Positions 25,442-33,404 of a stretch of 64,000 bases of DNA are shown here, piece by piece. This DNA comes from Rhizobium sp. FY34. GTDB taxonomy: Bacteria > Pseudomonadota > Alphaproteobacteria > Rhizobiales > Rhizobiaceae. The stretch lies in contig NZ_STFZ01000014.1 in NCBI RefSeq assembly GCF_005222845.1, positions 171,784 through 235,783 of the forward strand, in the 5' to 3' direction. Positions within the stretch are counted from its first letter, which is position 1; each line of letters starts with the position of its first letter. A program made the position numbers and the translations under genes. Under the pieces are notes generated by a model. It was not told the origin of the DNA, searched no databases, and worked only from the letters and a program-made list of their open reading frames with translations.

Positions 25442-26395
25442 CTACGCCTTGCTGGTGGTTGCGCTCGCGTTTTCCGCCAGTTGCGCGGCCTCGACCGCCA
25501 GCTCGGCCAGAGCAAGGGCTGCTTCGCGGGTCTTTGCCGCCGCAATGAAGCGTCCATTGTGGCAGAAGATTGCCCCCGTCACGCCGCTTGCCGCTTCCAG
25601 ATCCGCATTCGTGAGACCCGCCCAAGATGCGGGAAGATCTGCCCGCAGCGCAAAGCCGTCCTCGTCGCGCCGGATACCGGTGACACACCAGTCCGTGTCA
25701 CGCGGATGCACGACAAAAAGCAGATGATCGGCGCCAGCCTTGATGATGGCCGGGCGAAAGGGCATGCCCATCGGCAACTCCAGAACGCGCCTGTCACCGG
25801 TGGCAGCAATCGCATCCAGCACAAGCGATTGCGCCCTGAGCTTGGCCGCGTGACGCCCAATGGCCGCCTCGACAAAATGACGGGCAATCGCCAGCGCCTG
25901 GTGAAATGCCCGGTCGTCCGCTTCCGGTTCACGGTCATCAAAGACCGGCTTCAGCGTTTCCAGCAGGGAGGGCAGCGTGAGACCGGCCAATAGTCCGGCA
26001 CTGGAGGGGCTGAGCACACCATTGTCCACGAGATCGATCGGGAGGACAAAGCCCGCGTCAAATGCTGCGTGAACCTGATCGACATGACCATTCGGAACGC
26101 CGAAGGCCAGCAGGTATTCTCGACCGTAATGTTTCCAGATCAGGCCGAACGAGCTGTAGGGCTGTCCATCTTCGCGCAGCGGCGCGCCACGCTGGTGATG
26201 GTCGAAGATCGCTGCATCCGCATCATAGGCGCCACCGACATCATAGATGATCCGGTCCTTGGCTGACGTGATCCATTCGGGCGCGCGGCTGCGCACAAGG
26301 CGTGCTTGCGGGAAAAGCCGGGTGAGGATGACGCTGGACAACAGCTCATCGGCATGGAAGCCACCGGAATGCGTGACGAGGAAAGCCGGGATCAT
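25442..26395 (-). CDS. MYG1-family (UPF0160) metal-dependent phosphohydrolase
   Basis: This 317-residue DHH-like protein is of the MYG1 family, known in eukaryotes as a nuclease and widespread but uncharacterised in bacteria. The family motifs are LVTHSGGFHADELLSSV near the start and IFDHHQRG (the DHH element). I start at the ATG at 26395 because the family begins just before THSGGFHAD; a frame from 26494 adds 33 residues of low complexity. The gene is convergent with guanine deaminase and unrelated in function to its neighbours. Confidence 0.85.
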   Translation of the reverse strand: MIPAFLVTHSGGFHADELLSSVILTRLFPQARLVRSRAPEWITSAKDRIIYDVGGAYDADAAIFDHHQRGAPLREDGQPYSSFGLIWKHYGREYLLAFGVPNGHVDQVHAAFDAGFVLPIDLVDNGVLSPSSAGLLAGLTLPSLLETLKPVFDDREPEADDRAFHQALAIARHFVEAAIGRHAAKLRAQSLVLDAIAATGDRRVLELPMGMPFRPAIIKAGADHLLFVVHPRDTDWCVTGIRRDEDGFALRADLPASWAGLTNADLEAASGVTGAIFCHNGRFIAAAKTREAALALAELAVEAAQLAENASATTSKA

Positions 26396-26508
26396 GAGCG
26401 GATGGACCTTGCTGGTTCGGGGCTGGTTGCGGGGCTGATTGCGCGCGCCGTTCTTGGCGACCAAGCCCATAGCCTGACACGGCAACAAGCTCAACCCGCA
26501 CTGTTGGC

Positions 26509-26514
26509 ATTATA
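26509..26514 (-). promoter_or_regulatory. candidate -10 box upstream of the MYG1-like gene
   Basis: TATAAT on the minus strand lies about 115 bases upstream of the chosen start of the MYG1-like gene. The -35 partner is weak (TTCGAT about 18 bases upstream). Confidence 0.35.
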
Positions 26515-26588
26515 CCATCGGCCCTAGGAGCGATCGAAATTTGCTCGCGAGGGCGCTGCCAAGGGATGCAAATGTCGGAATCGAACCA

Positions 26589-27689
26589 CTAGCGGCTGGC
26601 CATGCGCTGGGAGACGGTTGCCGTCGTCCAGTGATGCCATTGTTCCTCGGTGCCGGCAAACACGTTGAGATCGATCTTCTCGTTGACGCCCTGCGACAGT
26701 CCGGAGCCGGAATACTGCCAGAACACCCATTTGCGGCCCGGATAGATCTTCGACGGATGGGCCGCCACCGAACGTAGCCAGAAGGGATAATCGAGGAAGG
26801 CGTTCTGCAGATTGTCCTTGTAGAAATCCGGTGCCGTGTAGATCACCGGACGCTTGCCATAGTGGCGCTCCAGGATATCCATGAACACCTGCATCTTTTC
26901 GCGGATCTTCTCCGGCGACAGGCGACGCTTGCAATCGGACAGATGATTGTATTCCACATCGATAACCGGGGGCAGCGCATCGGGATCGTTCGGCACGTTA
27001 CGGATGAACCATTCCGCCTGCTCACTGGCAACGCGGCACCAGTAGAAGAAGTGATAGGCGCCGCGCTTGACGCCGGCTTCCTTGGCGCGGTTCCAATTGG
27101 TCTTGAACATCGGGTCCAGATGGTCACCGCCATCTGTGGATTTGATATAGGCGAAGTTGGCGCCCTGCGAGCGCAGCTTCGGCCAGTCGATTTCGCCCTG
27201 CCAGCGCGAGACATCCACACCATGAACCGGGTGATGCTGCGGCGTGACGCGGCCGAAATTCATCGGCTTTGCATCGCGAAAGCGCTGGCTGTAGACGCGG
27301 CCACGCTTGATGTTCGGATTATAGGCTTCCGGTGCCGCCGGCATGGTGAGCGCAACGGGCCGGACGGCGGGGCTTGGCAGTCCCGCCTGCGGCGCATTGG
27401 TCGGGACGCCATGCGCCTGTGGCGTATTGCCGGCCCAGGCCAGTTCATGTGGTGCGGGAGCGGGCATTGCAACGGGCATGGGAGCGGGCGCGGCGACCGG
27501 CGCAGACAGGGGCGCACGTGCGGCTGCAACATCGCCAACCGGTGCCGGCGGCGCCATCGGCGATACGGCATTGGTGATCTCGCGCGACGGCGCCAGATTA
27601 AGGACCTCTTCCGGGTCGCTCGACCGGCAGCCGCCAAGAACGAGGCAGCCGATGACGATGGTGGATAGAGCCTTGATACGCATGAACAC
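26589..27689 (-). CDS. GH25 muramidase-type lipoprotein
   Basis: This 366-residue protein has a lipoprotein signal (IVIGCLVLGGC, lipidated Cys21). A Pro/Ala-rich disordered linker of about 100 residues follows, then a glycoside hydrolase family 25 domain from about 155. Catalytic elements are HGVDVSRWQGEIDW (Asp159) and PVIDVEYNH (Asp244, Glu246). GH25 enzymes cleave the MurNAc-GlcNAc bond of peptidoglycan. The lipid anchor and long spacer would let it reach the cell wall from a membrane. It is flanked by unrelated genes and could serve wall turnover or release of envelope structures. Confidence 0.9.
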   Translation of the reverse strand: MFMRIKALSTIVIGCLVLGGCRSSDPEEVLNLAPSREITNAVSPMAPPAPVGDVAAARAPLSAPVAAPAPMPVAMPAPAPHELAWAGNTPQAHGVPTNAPQAGLPSPAVRPVALTMPAAPEAYNPNIKRGRVYSQRFRDAKPMNFGRVTPQHHPVHGVDVSRWQGEIDWPKLRSQGANFAYIKSTDGGDHLDPMFKTNWNRAKEAGVKRGAYHFFYWCRVASEQAEWFIRNVPNDPDALPPVIDVEYNHLSDCKRRLSPEKIREKMQVFMDILERHYGKRPVIYTAPDFYKDNLQNAFLDYPFWLRSVAAHPSKIYPGRKWVFWQYSGSGLSQGVNEKIDLNVFAGTEEQWHHWTTATVSQRMASR

Positions 27690-27856
27690 GGATACTCTGT
27701 ACGCTTGGGACCGGACGAGGAGACTGTCTCGACCGTGACCACGGGTGGAGTTGCTAACAGAGGATTACCGGAAAAACCTAAATGCAAACTTTACCGGAAG
27801 GCGTGTTTCGTGTTTTTTAGCGATAGCTGATGATAAAATTCGCGTGTTCGTTGCGT

Positions 27857-29131
27857 CTATTGCAGCCGGTCGAGCGCTTTGTAATACAGGCCCACAAGCG
27901 GCAGGAACCAGGGCTTGCCGAAATGCCCGGGGACGGCTGGCCAGGAAAGACCGTTCAGCGGGTTGCGATCCGGCCGTCCGAGAATGGCATCGGCCAGCAT
28001 TGTTCCCAGATGCGTGGAAAGCTGCGCACCATGGCCGGAATAGCCCATGCCAAACCAGATACCATCCTGGTAGCCGGCGCGCGGATAGCGGTCCTTCGTC
28101 ATATCGACGAGGCCGCCCCAGCAATAATCAATCTCGACCTTTGCCAGTTGCGGAAAGATCGCCGCTAAGCTTGCGCGCAGGATCTCGCCGCTTTTGGCGT
28201 CCGATCGCTGGTCTGATGTGGCGGAAAACCGGGCTCGCCCGCCGAAGATCAACCGATTGTCCGGCGCAAGGCGCCAGTAATTGCCAATGTTCATGGAATT
28301 CACGCAGGTGCGGTTGCCGGGCATCACGTCTGCCACTTCCGCATCGCTCAGCGGTCGCGTGGCAATGATGAAACTGCCGACCGGAATGATGCGGCGGCGG
28401 AAATAGGCGAAATTCTTCGTCGTATAGCCACCCGTGGCGACAATGACATTGCCGGCGGTCAGGCGCCCGCGACTGGTTTCTATACCATGTTTGCCATTTG
28501 CCTGCGTATGGGCGGTCACAGTAGCGCCTTCGAAAATCGTCGCGCCATACCGGCTGGCGGCCTCTGCCAGTCCCACCACATAGCGCCCCATATGCATCAT
28601 GGCGCTTTTCTTCGACAACATGGCGCCATGGAAGGGCGAGCCGAGTTCGCTTTCCAGGTCCCTGGTCGATAGAAGCGCGGTATCGGGATCGACCTCGGCA
28701 TGGATTGCCTCGAAATTGCGGGCAATCGCGTCGAAATGCTGCGGTTTGGAGGCAAGTTTCAGCTTGCCGGCACGGCGGAAATTGCAGTCGATCTTTTCCT
28801 CGGCAATCAGATTTTCCAGCGTATCGATGGAATCATCGAGCGCCTGGTAGAGCGCAATGGCCCGTTCCTTGCCAAGCTCTGCCTTGGCGCCCAGATAGGA
28901 ATGCGCCAAGCCATTGTTCAAATGTCCGCCATTGCGGCCGGATGCTCCAGAACCGATATGCTGCGCCTCCACGACGGCCACGCGCGCACCGGCTTTTGCC
29001 AGTTGCAGTGCAGCCCCAAGACCGGTGAAGCCGCCGCCGATCACGACGACATCATAATGGCCTTCGAGCGGGCTTGTGGCGGCGCCGGCAAAGCGGGGCG
29101 CCGTGTCGTGCCAGTAGGAGAGGAACTTCAT
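27857..29131 (-). CDS. FAD-dependent amine/amino-acid oxidoreductase (PuuB/DadA type)
   Basis: This 424-residue flavoprotein of the D-amino-acid oxidase family has the FAD fold YDVVVIGGGFTGLGAALQL, the flavin-contacting SGRNGGHLNNGLAHSY and a C-terminal GMGYSGHGAQLSTHLG. The pattern is closest to gamma-glutamylputrescine oxidase PuuB and similar secondary-amine oxidases. It precedes a HAD hydrolase in the upstream direction (minus strand, 15 bases apart) and stands near a putrescine-type aminotransferase. It probably oxidises an amine or N-substituted amino acid to an aldehyde or oxo acid. Confidence 0.88.
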   Translation of the reverse strand: MKFLSYWHDTAPRFAGAATSPLEGHYDVVVIGGGFTGLGAALQLAKAGARVAVVEAQHIGSGASGRNGGHLNNGLAHSYLGAKAELGKERAIALYQALDDSIDTLENLIAEEKIDCNFRRAGKLKLASKPQHFDAIARNFEAIHAEVDPDTALLSTRDLESELGSPFHGAMLSKKSAMMHMGRYVVGLAEAASRYGATIFEGATVTAHTQANGKHGIETSRGRLTAGNVIVATGGYTTKNFAYFRRRIIPVGSFIIATRPLSDAEVADVMPGNRTCVNSMNIGNYWRLAPDNRLIFGGRARFSATSDQRSDAKSGEILRASLAAIFPQLAKVEIDYCWGGLVDMTKDRYPRAGYQDGIWFGMGYSGHGAQLSTHLGTMLADAILGRPDRNPLNGLSWPAVPGHFGKPWFLPLVGLYYKALDRLQ

Positions 29132-29146
29132 CGGTTCATGCTTTCT

Positions 29147-29815
29147 TCAAAGACCGACAACGCCGGCAAGGCCCGAGATATCGGCAATCTCGACATAGCC
29201 ATAATAGGGATTGGCCGGCTCATGGCCACGATTGACCCAGACCTTGTTCTTGACGCCGAGATCATGTGCCGACATCAGGTCATAGCGGAAGGAGGAGGAG
29301 ACATGCAGCATGTCCTCCGGACCGCAGCCCAGCATGTCGAACATATATTCGAACGCCTTGAAGCGCGGCTTGTAGGCCTGTGCCTGTTCGGCGGTATAGA
29401 CGGCATGGAAGGGAGCGCCAAGCTTGTCCACGTTCGACATGATCTGCGAATTCATGGCGTTTGACAGGATGACCAGCGGGATTTCGCGCGCAACCTTGGC
29501 AAGGCCGGCCGGTACATCGGCATGTGGACCCCAGGTCGGCACGCGTTCATAGACCATCAGGGCATCTTCCGGCTTGAAGGCGACATTATTGCGGGCGCAG
29601 GTGCGCTGAATGGCATTGTGCACCACTTCGGCATAGGGCTTCCAGTCGCCCATGATCTCGTCTAGCCGGTAGGCAGCAAAATTCTTGATGAACTGCGTCA
29701 TCTCTTCCTCAGACAGACGCTCGCTATAGAGATCGCGTGCGGCTTCCGCCATCTGGAAGTTGATTAGCGTGCCGTAGCAATCGAAGCTGATGTATTTCGG
29801 GCGAAATGTCGTCAT
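29147..29815 (-). CDS. HAD hydrolase, haloacid dehalogenase type II-like (1)
   Basis: This 222-residue HAD-superfamily protein has the nucleophile in ISFDCYGTLINF (Asp), motif II in VILSNAM and motifs III/IV around KPRFKAFEYM then VSSSFRYDLMSAHDLG. The Tyr after the nucleophile matches L-2-haloacid dehalogenases, but most such genes in rhizobial catabolic clusters have no proven dehalogenase role. I start at the ATG at 29815 with GAAGGA upstream; a longer frame from 29887 is unlikely. It is coupled to the flavin oxidoreductase downstream and is paralogous to the HAD protein at 32630. Confidence 0.85.
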   Translation of the reverse strand: MTTFRPKYISFDCYGTLINFQMAEAARDLYSERLSEEEMTQFIKNFAAYRLDEIMGDWKPYAEVVHNAIQRTCARNNVAFKPEDALMVYERVPTWGPHADVPAGLAKVAREIPLVILSNAMNSQIMSNVDKLGAPFHAVYTAEQAQAYKPRFKAFEYMFDMLGCGPEDMLHVSSSFRYDLMSAHDLGVKNKVWVNRGHEPANPYYGYVEIADISGLAGVVGL

Positions 29816-30155
29816 CGGGCGTGTCCTTCGAAAATGGAGACGTTGGAAGAGGCGTCTGATCGTGCTGCCGAGCATAGGCGCAGGCAACGCGCGCTTCGCA
29901 CCCTATTTTCGTGCCCATAAAGCAGATTGTTGCGTATCTGGAGCCCGCAAAAGCAGAGAGTTGCGCCGCAAGCCGGGGCTCTCTGCCATTTCTCACGCAA
30001 TTTCCTGCTTTGAGCCGGGCAAGGCATGTGGTGTGCGGCATAAGATGCGGTGATGGCAGCAGTGGACGGCGAAAGATGCCGTTGGTCCGCAAAGCTCGGG
30101 ACGATCTTCTTGGGCTGCCCGTTTACACATGATGGGACAGACAAGGGAGACTAAG
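29816..30155. other. divergent intergenic region, amine cluster
   Basis: About 340 bases lie between the minus-strand HAD/oxidase pair and the plus-strand GNAT/aminotransferase pair. This must contain promoters for both directions. I see no tRNA, clear palindrome or recognisable peptide in it. Several short AGCAGATTG / GCAGAGAGTTG-like blocks near 29930-29960 could be binding half-sites, but this is weak. Confidence 0.5.
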
Positions 30156-31004
30156 GTGCAGGCCGCAGTGATCGATCTTCAAGCCATGGAACCGCAGCAT
30201 CTGGAAGGCGCGCTGATGCTGTCGCGCCAGGCCAAGTGGCCGCATCGCCTGGAAGACTGGCACATGCTGCTGACGCTCAGCCGCGGTCTTGTGCTGGTGG
30301 ATGTCGGCCGGGTGATGGCGACGATATTTCTCACGCCCTTTGGCGAGGATGTCGCGACGATCAACATGGTCATCGTCGATGAGAGCCTGCGCGGTCGCGG
30401 CATCGGCAAGGCGCTGATGCAGGAGGCGCTGGCACTGGCTGGCGATCGCGAATGCCGGCTGGTGGCAACGACGGACGGCCTGCCGCTCTATCGAAAGCTT
30501 GGCTTCGTCGAGACCGGGAACATCCTGCAGCAGCAGGGGCCGCTCTCAACGGTGCCGCCAGCACCCGCCGATGTGATCTGGGCGCAGGATGCCGACCGGG
30601 CCGAGATCCTTGCGCTTGACCGTCACGCGCTGGGGGCGGATCGCTGCAATCTCATCGATTATCTGGCAGTCCATGGACGGATCGCAGTTCTGCGCCGTCA
30701 TGGAGAGCTTGTCGGCTACGGTGTCATTCGCGATTTCGGCCGCGGCGAGGTGGTCGGTCCCGTGATTGCGCACGACAATGAAGACGCCCGTTCGCTGATT
30801 TCATTCCTGTTTTCGACGCGCCAGGCCGGAAGCTTCCTGCGTGTCGATACGACATCGGATGCCGGGCTTGCCGACTGGCTGTCCACCCACTGGCTGGTCA
30901 ATGCCGGTGGCGGCATTGCCATGACCCGCGCCGGCAAACGATCGGCCTTGCCTTCTGATCCGACCATTCACCGTTTTGCCCTGGCAAGTCAGGCCCTGGG
31001 CTGA
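30156..31004 (+). CDS. GNAT-family N-acetyltransferase, double domain
   Basis: This 282-residue protein has an N-terminal GNAT fold. The acetyl-CoA pyrophosphate loop is ESLRGRGIGKALMQEAL, and LPLYRKLGFVETG follows. The second half resembles the C-terminal acetyltransferase-like domain (DUF1835/GNAT_acetyltr type). I choose the GTG at 30156, which has AAGGGAG eight bases upstream; the ATG at 30129 has no ribosome site. It is probably an N-acetyltransferase for an amine or amino acid. It is 12 bases upstream of the aminotransferase gene and should be co-transcribed. Confidence 0.82.
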   Translation: MQAAVIDLQAMEPQHLEGALMLSRQAKWPHRLEDWHMLLTLSRGLVLVDVGRVMATIFLTPFGEDVATINMVIVDESLRGRGIGKALMQEALALAGDRECRLVATTDGLPLYRKLGFVETGNILQQQGPLSTVPPAPADVIWAQDADRAEILALDRHALGADRCNLIDYLAVHGRIAVLRRHGELVGYGVIRDFGRGEVVGPVIAHDNEDARSLISFLFSTRQAGSFLRVDTTSDAGLADWLSTHWLVNAGGGIAMTRAGKRSALPSDPTIHRFALASQALG

Positions 31005-31016
31005 AGAGAGAAGACC

Positions 31017-32390
31017 ATGTTCAGCAATTCACTCATCGAACTTGACCGTGCCCACCTGATCCATCCCGTCGCCTCCTATCGCGGGCACGAGGCTGCCGGT
31101 GTGCGGGTGATCGCCTCGGCCAGGGGCGCGACCGTGACGGATGCGCAGGGCCATCAGATGATCGACGGTTTTGCCGGTCTTTGGTGCGTCAATGCCGGCT
31201 ATGGCCATGAAAGCATCGTGGAAGCTGCCGCCAAGCAGATGCGCGAACTGCCCTATGCCACCGGATATTTCGGGCTGGGCAGCGAAGCCGCCATCCGCTT
31301 TGCCGCAGAACTTGCCGAGCGCACGCCGGGCGACCTCAATCACGTCTATTTCACGCTGGGCGGATCGGATGCCGTTGATAGTACCGTGCGCTTCATCCGC
31401 TATTTCTACCATTCCCAGGGCCGGCCACAGAAAGACCAGTTCATTTCGATGATGCAGGGCTATCACGGCTCCTCGACCGTCGGCGCTGGCCTCACCGCCC
31501 TTCCCGCTTTCCATGCCGGCTTCGGCCTTCCCTTCGACTGGCAGCACAAGATCCCCTCCCCCTATCCCTATCGCAATCCCGTCGGCACGGATGGCGCAGC
31601 CATTATCGAGGCGTCCAAGGCCGCCCTTCGCCAGAAGGTGGAAGAGCTTGGCCAGGAGCGGGTTGCGGCCTTCTATGCCGAGCCGATCCAGGGTTCCGGT
31701 GGCGTGATCGTTCCGCCGGATGGCTGGCTGAAGGCCATGCGCGATCTTTGCCGCGAACTCGATATCCTGTTCGTTGCCGATGAGGTGATTACAGGATTTG
31801 GCCGGACGGGCCCGCTGTTTGGCTGCGCGCATGAAGATGTGGTGCCTGACCTGATGACGACGGCCAAGGGCCTCACCTCCGGCTATGTGCCGATGGGTGC
31901 GGTCTTCATGTCCGAGCATGTCTACAACACGATTGCCGATGGCGCCGGTGCGGCAGCCGTCGGTCACGGCTATACCTATTCGGCACATCCCGTCAGTGCG
32001 GCCGTCGGTCTTGAGGTGCTGAAGCTTTACGAGGGCGGGATCCTTGAAAATGGCCTGAAGGCTGGCGCACGCCTGATGGCGGGTCTCAACAGCCTTGCCG
32101 ATCATCCGCTGGTGGGGGATGTGCGCGGTCGCGGCATGCTGGCCGCTATCGAACTGGTGACCGACAAGGACAAGAAGACGCCGCTGCCGGCATCCGCCGA
32201 GCCGGCCAAGCGGATCTTCGACCGAGCCTGGAACAATGGGCTGATTATCCGCGCCTTCGCCAATGGTGCGCTGGGCTATGCGCCGCCGCTCTGCTGCACC
32301 GATGACGAGATTGACGCCATCATTGCGCGCACCCGAAAGACACTGGACCAGACGCTGGAGGATCCGGACATTCGCGCCGTGATGGCCTGA
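31017..32390 (+). CDS. class III PLP aminotransferase (omega-amine:pyruvate type)
   Basis: This 457-residue PLP enzyme transfers the amino group of a terminal amine (putrescine, beta-alanine, taurine or similar) to pyruvate or 2-oxoglutarate. The PLP Lys is in TTAKGLTSGYVPMGAV (Lys284). Asp255 contacts the pyridine nitrogen (FVADEVITGFGRTG), and LWCVNAGYGHESIVEAA and GYHGSS are family blocks. It sits between the GNAT gene and a HAD gene. The product aldehyde could be handled by dehydrogenases elsewhere. Confidence 0.92.
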   Translation: MFSNSLIELDRAHLIHPVASYRGHEAAGVRVIASARGATVTDAQGHQMIDGFAGLWCVNAGYGHESIVEAAAKQMRELPYATGYFGLGSEAAIRFAAELAERTPGDLNHVYFTLGGSDAVDSTVRFIRYFYHSQGRPQKDQFISMMQGYHGSSTVGAGLTALPAFHAGFGLPFDWQHKIPSPYPYRNPVGTDGAAIIEASKAALRQKVEELGQERVAAFYAEPIQGSGGVIVPPDGWLKAMRDLCRELDILFVADEVITGFGRTGPLFGCAHEDVVPDLMTTAKGLTSGYVPMGAVFMSEHVYNTIADGAGAAAVGHGYTYSAHPVSAAVGLEVLKLYEGGILENGLKAGARLMAGLNSLADHPLVGDVRGRGMLAAIELVTDKDKKTPLPASAEPAKRIFDRAWNNGLIIRAFANGALGYAPPLCCTDDEIDAIIARTRKTLDQTLEDPDIRAVMA

Positions 32391-32448
32391 GACGACAAGG
32401 GCCTTGCCGCGAAATACCGCGAAGCGCCCGGATTCGGAATTTTCTGCC

Positions 32449-32483
32449 GCCGCAGCTTGCCCATTCAGCGCACAAGCTGCGGC
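32449..32483 (+). terminator. candidate hairpin downstream of the aminotransferase
   Basis: GCCGCAGCTTG pairs perfectly with CAAGCTGCGGC over 11 bp around a 13-base loop, 58 bases after the aminotransferase stop. No T-run follows, so it may be an attenuator or mRNA-stabilising stem rather than a terminator. Confidence 0.45.
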
Positions 32484-32629
32484 CTTCCTGCCAAACTGCT
32501 CTTCAACAATAGACGGAAAGCCCGGAAAACATGGGCATCCGCAAGGGAACGCGGAAGATCCCGGAACGGGTGCCGCAATATAAAATTCTGCAGGCGGGGT
32601 TTTGCCACGCCGGCGTTGAGGGTGATGAC

Positions 32630-33334
32630 ATGACAAGGCCTCTTGCCGATTTCAAATATCTGAGCTTCGATGTCGTCGGCACGCTGATCGATTTCGAAGG
32701 TGGCATCAAGGAATGCCTGGCGCAGATCGCTGCCGAATCTGGTGTCAGCATCGATGGCGAGGCAGCGCTCACATTTTACCGTTCAGCGCGCTATGCCGAT
32801 GATGCCGGTCTGTTTCCCGATGATCTGGTGCGCGTCTACCTGGCGATTGCGCCGGAACTCGGCCTGCCGGCTGAAAAGATCCTCGGCGAGCGCCTGCGTG
32901 ATTCCGCCAAAACCTGGAAGGCCTTTCCCGATAGCGCCGAAGCGCTGGCCACGCTTTCCGCACGCTACAGGCTGATCGCCATGACCAATGCGCGGCGCTG
33001 GGCCTTTGAGCATTTTTCGCAAGCGCTGGGCAATCCCTTCTATCGCGGCTTTACCGCCGATGATACCGGCACGGAAAAGCCCGACCCGGCCTTCTTCCAT
33101 CAGGTCTTTGCCTTCGTGCAATCTGAAGGGTCAAGCAAGGACGATATCCTGCATGTGGCGCAGAGCCAGTACCACGATATCGGCATATCGCGGACACTCG
33201 GGATGACCAATTGCTGGATCGAGCGCCGTCACGCCCAAAAGGGTTATGGCGGCACAATCGAGCCGGAAAGCTTCACGACGCCCGATTACCACTTCACCTC
33301 CATGGCCGGCCTTGCCGAGGCAAGTGCTGCCTGA
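32630..33334 (+). CDS. HAD hydrolase, haloacid dehalogenase type II-like (2)
   Basis: This 234-residue HAD protein is paralogous to the one at 29147. The nucleophile is in LSFDVVGTLIDF, where the Tyr after it in true haloacid dehalogenases is Val. Motif II is in LIAMTNARRW, motif III near GTEKPDPAFF and motif IV in AQSQYHDIGISRTLG. I start at 32630 with GAGGGTG upstream; the frame is open further back to 32531. It leads into the peptide-type ABC transporter genes. Substrate unknown; a phosphatase role is as likely as dehalogenation. Confidence 0.83.
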   Translation: MTRPLADFKYLSFDVVGTLIDFEGGIKECLAQIAAESGVSIDGEAALTFYRSARYADDAGLFPDDLVRVYLAIAPELGLPAEKILGERLRDSAKTWKAFPDSAEALATLSARYRLIAMTNARRWAFEHFSQALGNPFYRGFTADDTGTEKPDPAFFHQVFAFVQSEGSSKDDILHVAQSQYHDIGISRTLGMTNCWIERRHAQKGYGGTIEPESFTTPDYHFTSMAGLAEASAA

Positions 33335-33404
33335 AGGCCCGCGCCAATTCATTACCGCAGTCAAAAGCGGCAGGCATGCACCATCAACAAAAAGGGGAAT
33401 GCAC

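Noticed and set aside
26570-26590. A GGTTCGATTCC string on the minus strand, like a tRNA T-arm
   Set aside because: The flanking bases do not form a T-stem, and the 5' part of a tRNA would lie inside the GH25 gene with no cloverleaf.
31029-32636. 535-codon open frame opposite the aminotransferase gene
   Set aside because: The plus strand encodes a full, well-conserved aminotransferase; the opposite frame has no family features and is typical of GC-rich antisense frames.
29147-33334. True haloalkanoate degradation from two haloacid-dehalogenase-like genes
   Set aside because: The genes sit in an amine cluster, no haloacid transporter is present, and the second protein lacks the usual Tyr after the nucleophile.
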